From assembly GCA_963839685.1 (NCBI GenBank), contig CAWIVS010000011.1:1178001-1242000 (forward strand): a stretch of DNA of 64,000 nucleotides, in the 5' to 3' direction. This stretch comes from CADEED01 sp963839685. Lineage in GTDB: Bacteria > Pseudomonadota > Gammaproteobacteria > Steroidobacterales > Steroidobacteraceae. How positions within the stretch are numbered: position 1 is the stretch's first letter; each line of letters opens with the position of its first letter. Under the pieces are notes generated by a model that ran no database searches, was not told where the DNA came from, and worked only from the letters and a program-made list of their open reading frames with translations. Shown here one piece after another: positions 54,656 through 63,767 of this stretch. The position numbers were made by a program, and so were the translations under genes.

Positions 54656-55995
54656 GCCCGCAACCCTCACAGGCACCGAACGCCGTGGTCGTGGGCATGG
54701 GCCGCACCGGACTGTCGGTGGCGCGCCACCTGCACCGCAGCGGCTTTCGCATTGCGGTGACCGACAGTCGTGCCACGCCCCCCGAGCTCGAGGGCGTGAA
54801 GGCGCTGGGTACGCAGGTGGTCACGCGCACCGGCGGCTTCGATGCAAGGCTGCTGGAACGCGCCGATATTGTCGTTACCTCTCCGGGCGTGCCGCTCGAC
54901 GATCCGTTCTTCGTGCAGGCACGCGCCCGCGGCCTGGACATCGTCGGCGATATCGAGTTGTTCGCGCGCGCGGCGGACGCACCCGTGGTCGGCATCACCG
55001 GCACCAACGGCAAGAGCACGGTCACCACCTTGCTGGGCCGCATGGCCGAACGCGCCGGCGTGCGCGTGCGCGTCGGCGGCAACCTGGGACAGCCGGCGCT
55101 CGACCTGCTGGATCGCGGGCCGACCGACCTGTACGTGCTCGAGTTGTCCTCGTTCCAGCTCGACACCACGCACTCGCTCAAGCTCAAGGCCAGCGTGGTG
55201 CTCAACCTGTCCGCCGACCACATGGATCGCTACGCGACTCTCAAGGCCTACGCCGCCTCCAAGGCGCGCATCTACGCCAACAGCGAAACGGCCGTGGTCA
55301 ACGCCGACGAGCCCGAGGTGGTACGCATGCCGCGCCCGGGGCAGCGGGTGCTCACCTTCAGCCTGGTGGATGCGCGTGCCGATTTCGCGCTGTCCACGCC
55401 CGCGGGCAGCGCTGGCCCGTGGCTCGCGCGCCGCGGTGATGCGCTGCTGCCGCTGGCGGCGCTGCGCATTTCCGGCCGGCACAACGCGGCCAATGCGCTC
55501 GCGACGCTGGCGCTGGGTGATGCGCTGCGCCTGCCGCTCGCGCCGATGCTGGAAGAGCTGCGTGACTTCACCGGCCTGCCGCATCGCGCGCAATGGGTCG
55601 CCGACATCAACGGCGTGCGCTACATCAACGATTCGAAGGGCACCAATGTCGGAGCCACGCTTGCCGCGGTCGGCGGACTCGCCGGACCACTGGTGGTGAT
55701 CGCCGGCGGCGACGGCAAGGGCCAGGACTTTGCGCCGCTGGCGGCGGCGTTCCGCGGCAAGGTGCGCACCACGGTGTTGCTGGGCCGCGATGCCGGGCTC
55801 ATCGAGACCGCGCTCGCCGGCATCTGCCACACCGCGCGCGCTGCGACCATGCAGGACGCGGTGCAGGCAGCGGCGCGTTTCGCGCAACCCGGCGACACGG
55901 TGCTGCTGTCGCCCGCGTGTTCCAGCCTCGACATGTTTCGCGACTATGCCGAGCGCGGCAACGTGTTCGCCGCCGCAGTGCAGGAGCTCGCATGA
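54652..55995 (+). CDS. murD: UDP-MurNAc-L-alanine:D-glutamate ligase
   Basis: MurD adds the second stem residue. From the ATG at 54652 the protein has 447 residues: an N-terminal Rossmann fold (AVVVGMGRTGLSVARHL), GITGTNGKSTVTTLLG, LELSSFQLD, NDSKGTNVGATLAAV and SPACSSLDMFRDYAERG. The ATG overlaps the mraY stop. ftsW overlaps its end. Confidence 0.96.
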   Translation: MSPQPSQAPNAVVVGMGRTGLSVARHLHRSGFRIAVTDSRATPPELEGVKALGTQVVTRTGGFDARLLERADIVVTSPGVPLDDPFFVQARARGLDIVGDIELFARAADAPVVGITGTNGKSTVTTLLGRMAERAGVRVRVGGNLGQPALDLLDRGPTDLYVLELSSFQLDTTHSLKLKASVVLNLSADHMDRYATLKAYAASKARIYANSETAVVNADEPEVVRMPRPGQRVLTFSLVDARADFALSTPAGSAGPWLARRGDALLPLAALRISGRHNAANALATLALGDALRLPLAPMLEELRDFTGLPHRAQWVADINGVRYINDSKGTNVGATLAAVGGLAGPLVVIAGGDGKGQDFAPLAAAFRGKVRTTVLLGRDAGLIETALAGICHTARAATMQDAVQAAARFAQPGDTVLLSPACSSLDMFRDYAERGNVFAAAVQELA

Positions 55996-57197
55996 AGCCT
56001 GCGCGCCTGCATATCGATGCGGTGGCGCTGGCGCTGGTATCGGCCATCGTGCTGCTCGGGCTCATCATGGTGACCTCGGCTTCGATCTCCATCGCCAGCC
56101 GCAATGGTGGCGATGCGTTCTCGTTCCTCGAGCGGCAGCTGGTGTTGTGCCTGGTCGGTGCGTTACTCGCCGCCATGGTGTTCTGCGTGCGCACGGAATA
56201 CATCGAAAAAATGGCCTGGCCGCTGTTGATCCTGGCCGCCGTGTTGTTGTTCGTGGTGCTGATCCCGGGGCTGGGTCACATGGTCAACGGCAGCCGGCGC
56301 TGGATCCGGGTGCTGGGATTCAACTTCCAGGCCTCCGAGCTGGCGCGGGTGCTGGTGTTGATCTTCATCGCGAGTTACGCGGTGCGCCGCGAAGACGAGT
56401 TGCGCAGCAGCGCGCTCGGGCTCATCAAGCCGATGGCGCTGTTGGGGTTCGTCGCGCTGCTGCTGCTCGCCGAACCCGATTTCGGCGCCGCCTCGGTAAT
56501 GCTGGTCGCCGGGTTCGGCATCCTGTTCGTCGCCGGGGCGCGGCTGCGTTGGGTGCTGCTGGTCGCCGCGGTGTGCGCCGGTGCAATGGCGCTGCTGGTG
56601 GTGATGGCGCCCTATCGCATGGCACGGGTCACGTCGTTCCTCGACCCGTGGGCGGATCCCTTCAACAGCGGCTTCCAGCTCACCCAGTCGTTGATCGCCA
56701 TCGGGCGCGGCGAGTGGTTTGGCGTGGGCCTGGGCGAGAGCGTGCAGAAGCTGTTCTATCTACCCGAGGCGCATACCGACTTCCTGTTCGCGGTGCTGGC
56801 CGAGGAGCTCGGGCTGGTGGGAGTCGCCCTGACCCTGGCGCTGTTCATCGGGCTGGTGTGGCGCAGTTTCTGGATCGCGCAGCTCGCCTCGCGCGCCAAC
56901 CTCAGGTTCCAGGCCTACCTGGCCGCGGGCTTTGGCATCTGGCTGGGCTGCCAGGCGCTCATCAACATCGGCGTGAACATGGGTGTGCTGCCCACCAAGG
57001 GCCTGACGCTGCCACTGATGAGCTACGGCCGCTCGAGCATGATCGTGACGCTGGCCTGGGTGGGATTGCTGCTGCGTGTCTACCACGAGGTAATGCAGAG
57101 CGGTCGCGGCATGGCAACCCTTCGACGTTCAGAAGGGGGTCGATCGGATGAAGATCCCCGACCGCGCAGCACGCGACTGGCGAGGAGCGCGGCATGA
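55992..57197 (+). CDS. ftsW: Septal peptidoglycan polymerase FtsW
   Basis: FtsW is the SEDS-family glycosyltransferase that works with FtsI. From the ATG at 55992 (ATGA overlap with murD) it has 401 residues and ten membrane segments, with the SEDS signatures NGSRRWIRVLGFNFQASELARV, LLAEPDFGAASVM, LPEAHTDFLFAVLAEELG and the terminal MGVLPTKGLTLPLMSYGRSSM. The last 30 residues are charged and cytoplasmic. Confidence 0.96.
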   Translation: MKPARLHIDAVALALVSAIVLLGLIMVTSASISIASRNGGDAFSFLERQLVLCLVGALLAAMVFCVRTEYIEKMAWPLLILAAVLLFVVLIPGLGHMVNGSRRWIRVLGFNFQASELARVLVLIFIASYAVRREDELRSSALGLIKPMALLGFVALLLLAEPDFGAASVMLVAGFGILFVAGARLRWVLLVAAVCAGAMALLVVMAPYRMARVTSFLDPWADPFNSGFQLTQSLIAIGRGEWFGVGLGESVQKLFYLPEAHTDFLFAVLAEELGLVGVALTLALFIGLVWRSFWIAQLASRANLRFQAYLAAGFGIWLGCQALINIGVNMGVLPTKGLTLPLMSYGRSSMIVTLAWVGLLLRVYHEVMQSGRGMATLRRSEGGRSDEDPRPRSTRLARSAA

Positions 57198-58281
57198 GCG
57201 CACCTTCGCGACCCATCCTCATCATGGCAGGGGGCACCGGTGGCCACGTGTTCCCGGCGCTGGCACTGGCGCGCCTGCTGCGCGCCGCCTCGCACGAGGT
57301 CGTCTGGCTGGGCACACGTCTCGGGCTCGAAGCACGCGTGGTGCCGGCGGAGAACATCGCCATCGAGTGGTTGTCGATGAGCGGACTGCGCGGCAAGGGC
57401 ATCGCAACGCTGTTGGTGGCTCCTTTCAAGCTGCTGCTGTCCATCTGGCAGGCGCTGGCGAGTCATGCGCCGGCGCCGGCCCGCGCTGGTGGTGGGCTTC
57501 GGCGGTTTCGTGACCGGTCCCGGCGGCGTGGCCGCCTGGCTCATGCGCCGGCCACTGTTGATCCATGAACAGAACGCCATTGCCGGCTATTCGAATCGCG
57601 TGCTGGCGCGCCTCGCGCGCCGCGTGCTGGCGGCATTTCCGCAGGCGTTTCCCGCCGGCGTCGACGCACAGGTGGTGGGCAACCCGGTGCGCGCCGAGAT
57701 CCAGATGCAGCCTCCGCCCGCGGTGCGTTTCGCGCGCGCGCGAAGGCTCGCTGCGCCTGCTGGTGGTGGGCGGCAGCCTGGGCGCCGCACGCCTCAACAC
57801 CGTCGTGCCCTTCGCCATCGAGCAATCCGGCCTCGCATTACATGTGCGTCACCAGGCGGGTGAGCGCGGTTTCGAAGCCGCACGCGCCGCCTACGAGGAA
57901 GCCGGCGTGACGGCGGATGTCACGCCCTTCATCGACGACATGGCGCGCGCTTATGCGGATGCCGACCTGGTGATCTGCCGCGCCGGCGCGCTCACCATTT
58001 CCGAGCTCGCGGCGGTGGGCGTGGCGGCCGTGCTCGTGCCGTTTCCGGCGGCGGTCGATGATCACCAGACGGTCAATGCGCAGTTCCTGGTGCGTGAAGG
58101 CGCGGCGGTATTGATCGCGGATCGCGATCTCACGCCGGCGCGGCTCGCCGCCGGGCTCAAGGAGCTGTGCCAGGGACGCGGCAAACTACTCGCCATGGCC
58201 GAACGCGCCCGGCTGGTGGCGAAACCACGCGCCGCCGAGGAGCTGGCGGCGGCGTGCGTCGAACAGCTGGAGGCCGCATGA
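57194..58281 (+). CDS. murG: UDP-GlcNAc:lipid I N-acetylglucosaminyltransferase, two frame changes
   Basis: MurG turns lipid I into lipid II on the inner face of the membrane. Frame one gives MAGGTGGHVFPALALA and LGLEARVVP, frame two ALVVGFGGFVTGPGG with PLLIHEQNAIAGYSNRVLA, and frame three LLVVGGSLGAARLN, CRAGALTISELAAVGVAAVLVPFPAAVDDHQTVNA. The switches lie near 57470 and 57745; the second is inside a GCGCGCGCG run, a typical indel error site. Ends overlapping murC by four bases. Confidence 0.93.
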
Positions 58282-59708
58282 GCGATCGCATGCGTCGCAT
58301 TCATCGCATCCACTTCGTCGGCATTGGCGGCAGTGGCATGAGCGGTATCGCCGAAGTGCTGGTCAATCTCGGCTACGAAGTGCAGGGCAGCGACCTCAAG
58401 CCCAACCCGGTGACCGAGCGGCTGACCCAGCTTGGCGCGCGTGTCATGATCGGCCACGCCGCGGCGAACGTCGGCGAGGCCGACGTGGTGGTCACCTCGA
58501 GCGCGGTGTCGCAGGACAACCCCGAAGTGGTGGCCGCGCTCGCCAAGCGCATCCCGGTGGTGCCGCGCGCCGAAATGCTCGGCGAGCTCATGCGCTTTCG
58601 CTACGCCATCGCGGTGGCCGGCACACACGGCAAGACCACGACCACCAGCCTGACGTCTTCGATCCTCGCCGAGGGCGGGGAAGATCCGACCTTCGTGATC
58701 GGCGGCCGGCTCAAGAGCGCCGGCACCAATGCGCGGCTCGGCGCGGGCAAGTATCTGGTGGCCGAAGCGGACGAGAGCGATGCGTCGTTCCTGCATCTGA
58801 ACCCGATGATCGCCATCGTCACCAACATCGACAACGATCATCTCGGCACGCACGACGGCGATTTCGAGCGCCTCAAGGGCAGCTTCGTCGAGTTCCTGCA
58901 CAACCTGCCGTTCTACGGCCTGGCGGTGTTGTGCGTGGACGACGCGCATATCCGCGGCATTCTTCCCAAGGTGAATCGCCCGGTGGTGGGTTATGGCTTT
59001 TCGGCCGGCGCCGACCTGCACGCCGAGAACCTGCGCCGCGACGGCCTGCGCACGCATTTCGACGTGGTGCGCCGCGCCGACAAACTGCGGCTGCCCGTGA
59101 CGGTGAATCTGCCGGGCGTCCACAACGTGCTCAACTCCCTCGCGGCCATTGCCGTGGCGCTGGAGATCGGCATCAGCCACGAAGCCATCCAGCGCGCGCT
59201 CGCGAATTTCCAGGGCATCGACCGGCGCCTCACGCACGTCGCCGACGTCAAACTATTCAACGATGGCGGCGACCCGGTGACCATTGTCGATGACTACGGT
59301 CATCACCCCACCGAGATCGCGGCGACCCTGGATGCGATCCGCCAGGGTTACGCCGGCCGGCGCCTGGTGCTCGCGTTCCAGCCGCATCGCTACACGCGCA
59401 CGCGCGACCTGCTCGACGATTTCGCGTCGGTGCTGGGCGGCGCCGATTCGCTGCTCGTCACCGAGGTATACGCCGCCGGCGAGGCGCCGATTCCGGCGGC
59501 CGATGGCCGCGCGATCTGCCGCGCGGTGCGCACGCGCGGCAAGGTCGAGCCGGTATTCGTCGAGAAGGTCGAGACACTGCACGAAGCGCTGCGCGCCGTG
59601 CTCAGCGCGGGTGACGTGCTGGTCACCATGGGCGCGGGCTCGATCAGCGCGGTCTCGCACGCGTTACCTGGAAAGTTAGGGGCGGCCGCCGCCCGGAGGC
59701 AGGCGTGA
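58278..59708 (+). CDS. murC: UDP-MurNAc:L-alanine ligase
   Basis: MurC adds the first stem residue. From the ATG at 58278 the protein has 476 residues, with HFVGIGGSGMSGIAEVL, AVAGTHGKTTTTSL, VAEADESDASFLHLNPMIAIVTNID and DDYGHHPTEIAATL. Start overlaps murG as ATGA. It is distinct from the related mpl at 2209. Confidence 0.97.
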   Translation: MSDRMRRIHRIHFVGIGGSGMSGIAEVLVNLGYEVQGSDLKPNPVTERLTQLGARVMIGHAAANVGEADVVVTSSAVSQDNPEVVAALAKRIPVVPRAEMLGELMRFRYAIAVAGTHGKTTTTSLTSSILAEGGEDPTFVIGGRLKSAGTNARLGAGKYLVAEADESDASFLHLNPMIAIVTNIDNDHLGTHDGDFERLKGSFVEFLHNLPFYGLAVLCVDDAHIRGILPKVNRPVVGYGFSAGADLHAENLRRDGLRTHFDVVRRADKLRLPVTVNLPGVHNVLNSLAAIAVALEIGISHEAIQRALANFQGIDRRLTHVADVKLFNDGGDPVTIVDDYGHHPTEIAATLDAIRQGYAGRRLVLAFQPHRYTRTRDLLDDFASVLGGADSLLVTEVYAAGEAPIPAADGRAICRAVRTRGKVEPVFVEKVETLHEALRAVLSAGDVLVTMGAGSISAVSHALPGKLGAAAARRQA

Positions 59709-59709
59709 C

Positions 59710-60674
59710 GTGCCCACTTCGATGCGAAAAGCGGCGCTGCGAAAACCGGAACGCGAGGCCGCATACATGAACGCAGGCATGCTGATGGTCGATGCCGAGT
59801 TCGAGTCGCGCGTGCGGCGCAACGAGCCGATGTCGCGCCATACCTCCTGGCACGTCGGCGGACCCGCGGACCTGTATTTCAGCCCGCACGACCGCGCCGA
59901 TCTGCTCGCCTTCCTCGGCACGCTGCCCGAGGAAACACCGCTGTTCTGGCTGGGGCTGGGCAGCAATCTGCTGGTGCGCGACGGCGGCATCCGCGGCGTC
60001 GTCATCGACACGCAGAGCGGACTCACGCGCCTCGAGCGCATCAACGATACGACGCTGACCTGCGAAGCCGGCGTTCCCTGCGCGCGCCTCGCGCGCCAGT
60101 GCATCAAGTGGGGCATGGCGCCCGCGGAATTTCTCGCCGGCATCCCGGGGACGCTGGGTGGCGCGCTGTTCATGAATGCCGGCGCCTTCGGCGCCGAAAC
60201 CTGGCCGCGCGTGCGCAGTGTTGAAGTGTGTGACGCACAGGGGCCGCGAACGGCAGCCGATTGGCCCGCGAGTATGAGTACGGCTACCGGCACATCGTGC
60301 CGCCGGCGCCCGGCGAATACTTCCTCGCGGCCGCACTGGAGTTCGAGTACCGGCCGGGCGTCACCGAAGAAGCCATGCGCGAGTTGCTGCTGCGTCGCAA
60401 GGAGACGCAGCCCATCGGCGAGTGGAGCTGCGGTTCGACGTTCACCAATCCGGCCGGCGATCACGCTGCGCGGCTCATCGAGGCCGCGGGCCTCAAGGGC
60501 ACGCGCATCGGCGACATCATGGTGTCGCCCAAACACGCCAACTTCCTGGTCAATGTCGAGGCGGCTACCGCCGCCGACGTCGAACGGCTGGTGGCACTGA
60601 TCCAGCAGGAAGTCGCGAAGCAGTTCGGCGTGCAGCTCGCGCCGGAATTCCGCACCGTGGGGGAGCCGGCCTGA
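59710..60674 (+). CDS. murB: UDP-N-acetylenolpyruvoylglucosamine reductase, one frame change near 60245
   Basis: MurB reduces the MurA product to UDP-MurNAc using FAD and NADPH. The first frame has the FAD-binding blocks TSWHVGGPADLYF, LGLGSNLLVRDGGIRGVVI and LAGIPGTLGGALFMNAGAFG; the second, from about 60255, has YGYRH, EWSCGSTFTNPAGDHAARLIEAAGLKG and SPKHANFLVN. The region between, around QGPRTAADWP, fits one missing or extra base in a G/C-rich run. Starts with GTG; overlaps ddl by one base. Confidence 0.93.
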
Positions 60675-61645
60675 TGCGCCTGCGACACGAACCCAGGCAG
60701 GTCCGCCACGTCAGCGAGGCGCGCGAATTCGGCCGTGTCGCGGTGTTGTTCGGGGGCACGTCCACCGAGCGCGAGATCTCGCTGTTGTCGGGCAATGCCT
60801 GCCTGCAGGCGCTGCTCAGGCGCAACGTCGACGCGCATCCCTTCGACCCGCGCGACAAGCCACTCAGCGAGCTGGTGACACGCAACTTCGATCGCGCCTT
60901 CATCGCGCTGCACGGACCGGGCGGCGAGGACGGCACGTTGCAGGGCGCGCTGGAATTCCTCGGCATGCCGTACACCGGCAGCGGCGTCATGGGTTCCGCC
61001 ATCGGCATGGACAAGCTGCGCACCAAGCGGCTCGCGCAGGCGGTGGCAATACCCACCACTGACTACATGGTGCTGCGTTCGCCCACGGATCTCGACACCT
61101 GCCTCGAGCGGCTGGGGCTGCCGCTCATCGTCAAGCCAGCAACGCAGGGCTCGTCGGTGGGCATGACCAAGGTGGAAAAGGCCGAACAGTTGCCAGGCGC
61201 CTTTCAGGCCGCCGCGCTGCTCGAGCCCAACGTGTTCGCGGAGCCCTGGATCACCGGCGCGGAATACACCGTCGCCGTGCTGCAGGGGCGCGCGCTGCCG
61301 TCGATCCGCATCGAAACGCCGGCGACCTTCTACGACTACCAGGCCAAGTACTTCCGCAACGACACCAAATATTTCTGCCCGTCCGGACTTTCGGCCGATG
61401 CCGAAAAACATCTCGCGAACCTCGCGCTGGCCACCTTCGCCGCCGTGGGCGCCGAGGGCTGGGGCCGCGCGGACTTCATGATGGACAAGACCGGCCGGCC
61501 CTACCTGCTCGAGATCAACACTGTGCCGGGCATGACCGATCACAGCCTGGTGCCGATGGCGGCGCGTGCCCTCGACATCAGCTTCGAGCAGCTGGTCTGG
61601 CAGGTGCTCGAAACCAGCTTCGCGCGCACGAGGATTACCGCATGA
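60674..61645 (+). CDS. ddl: D-alanine:D-alanine ligase
   Basis: Ddl makes the D-Ala-D-Ala dipeptide used by MurF. The 323-residue ATP-grasp enzyme has VAVLFGGTSTEREISLLSG, LHGPGGEDGTLQGALEFLGMPYTGS, KPATQGSSVGMTKV and LLEINTVPGMTDHSLVPMAA. The ATG overlaps the murB stop by one base, and its stop overlaps ftsQ by four bases. Confidence 0.97.
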   Translation: MRLRHEPRQVRHVSEAREFGRVAVLFGGTSTEREISLLSGNACLQALLRRNVDAHPFDPRDKPLSELVTRNFDRAFIALHGPGGEDGTLQGALEFLGMPYTGSGVMGSAIGMDKLRTKRLAQAVAIPTTDYMVLRSPTDLDTCLERLGLPLIVKPATQGSSVGMTKVEKAEQLPGAFQAAALLEPNVFAEPWITGAEYTVAVLQGRALPSIRIETPATFYDYQAKYFRNDTKYFCPSGLSADAEKHLANLALATFAAVGAEGWGRADFMMDKTGRPYLLEINTVPGMTDHSLVPMAARALDISFEQLVWQVLETSFARTRITA

Positions 61646-62448
61646 TCTTCGGCAAGCCCCAGAACAGGAACAAGAAGGTAGATCGCGGCGAACAGCGCCC
61701 GTGGTTCTCCGCCGCCCTGCTGGCGCGTCTCGGGTTGATCGCGCTCAGCGCGGCGGTACTGGCGATCGCCGTGACGCTCACGCTCGGCGCCATCGACCAG
61801 AACATCACGCAGGTGTCGGTCACCGGCCGCTTCCAGCGCGTCTCGCCGGTGGAAGTCGAGCAGGCGGTCAAGGTTCGGGTGCGTGACATTGGCCTGATCA
61901 GCGTGGACCTCGCGGCGGTGCAACGCGCCGTCGAACAGCTGCCGTGGGTAGATAGCGCGACGGTCGAACGCCAGTGGCCGCGCGCGCTCAACATCCGCGT
62001 GCTCGAGCAGGTGGCGGCCGCGCGCTGGGGCGCCAACGGCCTGCTCAATACGCGCGGCGAGCTGTTCATCTCCGAGGCGCGGCACATCCCGCCCGAGTTG
62101 CCGCGGCTGTCGGGCCCGCACGGTTCGGAAGCCGAGGTCGCGCGGCGCTATCTCGCCGCCCAGGGCCAACTCATCGAAGCCGGCATGCGCCTGACCGCGG
62201 TCAGGCTGGACGCGCGTGGCGCGTGGGAATTCGATCTCGACAACGGCATCACGGTGCGGCTCGGCCGCCGCCAGGTCGACGAACGCTTTCAGCGCTTCGT
62301 CACCGCGGGCGTCGGCCAGATCGCCAGCCATGCCAATGACATCGGCTACGTAGACATGCGTTACACGAATGGATTTGCGATCGGCTGGCGAGCCGGAGGA
62401 CAACGAGTCGCCAGCGGCAATCCAGAGGATGACAACTCGGATGGCTAA
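61642..62448 (+). CDS. ftsQ: Cell division protein FtsQ
   Basis: FtsQ links early and late divisome proteins. The 268-residue protein has a cytoplasmic start, one membrane segment (about residues 29-52), a POTRA domain (ITQVSVTGRFQRVSPVEVEQAV, then LPWVDSATVERQWPRALNIRVLEQVAAARWG) and the FtsQ beta domain. Its final bases overlap the ftsA start. Confidence 0.95.
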   Translation: MIFGKPQNRNKKVDRGEQRPWFSAALLARLGLIALSAAVLAIAVTLTLGAIDQNITQVSVTGRFQRVSPVEVEQAVKVRVRDIGLISVDLAAVQRAVEQLPWVDSATVERQWPRALNIRVLEQVAAARWGANGLLNTRGELFISEARHIPPELPRLSGPHGSEAEVARRYLAAQGQLIEAGMRLTAVRLDARGAWEFDLDNGITVRLGRRQVDERFQRFVTAGVGQIASHANDIGYVDMRYTNGFAIGWRAGGQRVASGNPEDDNSDG

Positions 62449-63688
62449 CTTCATGGGCAAGAGACCCGACAAGAATCTCATCATCGGCCTCGACGTCGGC
62501 ACTTCCAAGGTGGCCGCGCTGGTCGGCGAGGTCGCGCCCGACAACTCGATCGAGGTCATCGGCATCGGCGTGCAGCCCTCGCGCGGCCTCAAGAAGGGCG
62601 TGGTGGTCAACATCGAATCGACCGTGCAGTCGATCCAGCGCGCCATCGAAGAGGCCGAACTCATGGCCGGCTGCGAGATCCGCTCGGTGTTCGCCGGCAT
62701 TGCCGGCAGTCACGTACGCAGCCTGAATTCCCACGGCGTGGTGGCCATCCGCGATCGCGAAGTCAGCGACGCCGACGTGCAGCACGTGGTGGATGCGGCC
62801 AAGGCGGTCGCCATCCCGGCGGACCAGAAGATCCTGCACGTGCTGCCGCAGGAATTCATCATCGACGGTCAGGAAGGCATCCGCGATCCGATCGGCATGT
62901 CCGGCGTGCGGCTCGAGGCCAAGGTGCACATCGTCACCGGCGCCGACAGCGCCGCGCAGAACATCGAGAAGTGCATCCAGCGTTGCGGGCTCGAGGTCGA
63001 CGACATGGTGCTCGAGCAGCTCGCCTCGAGTTTCGCCTGCCTCACGGACGACGAGCGCGAACTCGGTGTCTGCATCATCGACATCGGCGGCGGCACCACC
63101 GATCTCGCGGTGTTCTCGCAGGGCGCCATTCGTCACACGGCCGTGATTCCCATCGCCGGTGACCAGGTCACCAACGACATCGCGGTGTCGATGCGCACGC
63201 CCACCCAATACGCCGAGGACATCAAGGTTCGTTACGCCTGCGCGCTGTCGCAGCTCGCCAATCCCGACGAAAGCATCGAGGTGCCGTCGGTGGGAGACCG
63301 GCCGGCGCGCCGCCTCGCCCGCCAGACACTGGCGGAGGTCGTCGAACCAAGATACGAAGAGTTGTTTGGCCTCGCCCGCGAAGAGCTGCGCCGCTCGGGT
63401 TTCGAGGAAATCGTCGCCTCGGGAATCGTGCTCACCGGTGGCAGCGCCAAGATGGAGGGCGCCATCGAGCTCGCCGAGGAAGTGTTCCACGTGCCGGTGC
63501 GGCTCGGGCAACCGCAGCACATCAGGGGACTGTCCGACGTGGTGCGCAATCCCATCTACTCGACCGGCGCGGGCCTGCTGCTGTACGCGCGCGACAACGC
63601 GCTGGCCGGCAACCGCGGCCGCACGATCACGGGCAACGCGCGTTCCATGGCGGAACGCATGAAGAACTGGTTTCAGGGGAACTTCTGA
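62441..63688 (+). CDS. ftsA: Cell division protein FtsA
   Basis: FtsA is the actin-like tether of FtsZ to the membrane. From the ATG at 62441 the protein has 415 residues: GLDVGTSKVAALVGE at the start, the 1C domain, CIIDIGGGTTDLAVF and a C-terminal amphipathic helix (AERMKNWFQGNF) that would bind membrane. ATG codons at 62429 and 62453 are also possible starts. Followed by a 79-base gap before ftsZ. Confidence 0.96.
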   Translation: MANFMGKRPDKNLIIGLDVGTSKVAALVGEVAPDNSIEVIGIGVQPSRGLKKGVVVNIESTVQSIQRAIEEAELMAGCEIRSVFAGIAGSHVRSLNSHGVVAIRDREVSDADVQHVVDAAKAVAIPADQKILHVLPQEFIIDGQEGIRDPIGMSGVRLEAKVHIVTGADSAAQNIEKCIQRCGLEVDDMVLEQLASSFACLTDDERELGVCIIDIGGGTTDLAVFSQGAIRHTAVIPIAGDQVTNDIAVSMRTPTQYAEDIKVRYACALSQLANPDESIEVPSVGDRPARRLARQTLAEVVEPRYEELFGLAREELRRSGFEEIVASGIVLTGGSAKMEGAIELAEEVFHVPVRLGQPQHIRGLSDVVRNPIYSTGAGLLLYARDNALAGNRGRTITGNARSMAERMKNWFQGNF

Positions 63689-63767
63689 CATGGGTCATGC
63701 CGTGTGGAAGTCATTTGCAAATCGAAGCTGACAGACACTTCGACTAACTAGTGAAGGAGCGACACAG

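Noticed and set aside
54667..55887. Open frame of 406 codons on the reverse strand
   Set aside because: Antisense shadow of murD, which has all its ligase motifs.
53568..60674. True loss of mraY, murG and murB in the cell-wall cluster
   Set aside because: The full proteins are recovered across frames with all active-site motifs, and a functional cluster surrounds them; base errors fit better.
60461..61543. Open frame of 360 codons on the reverse strand
   Set aside because: Antisense shadow of ddl and murB; no domain, no ribosome-binding site, and ddl is certain.
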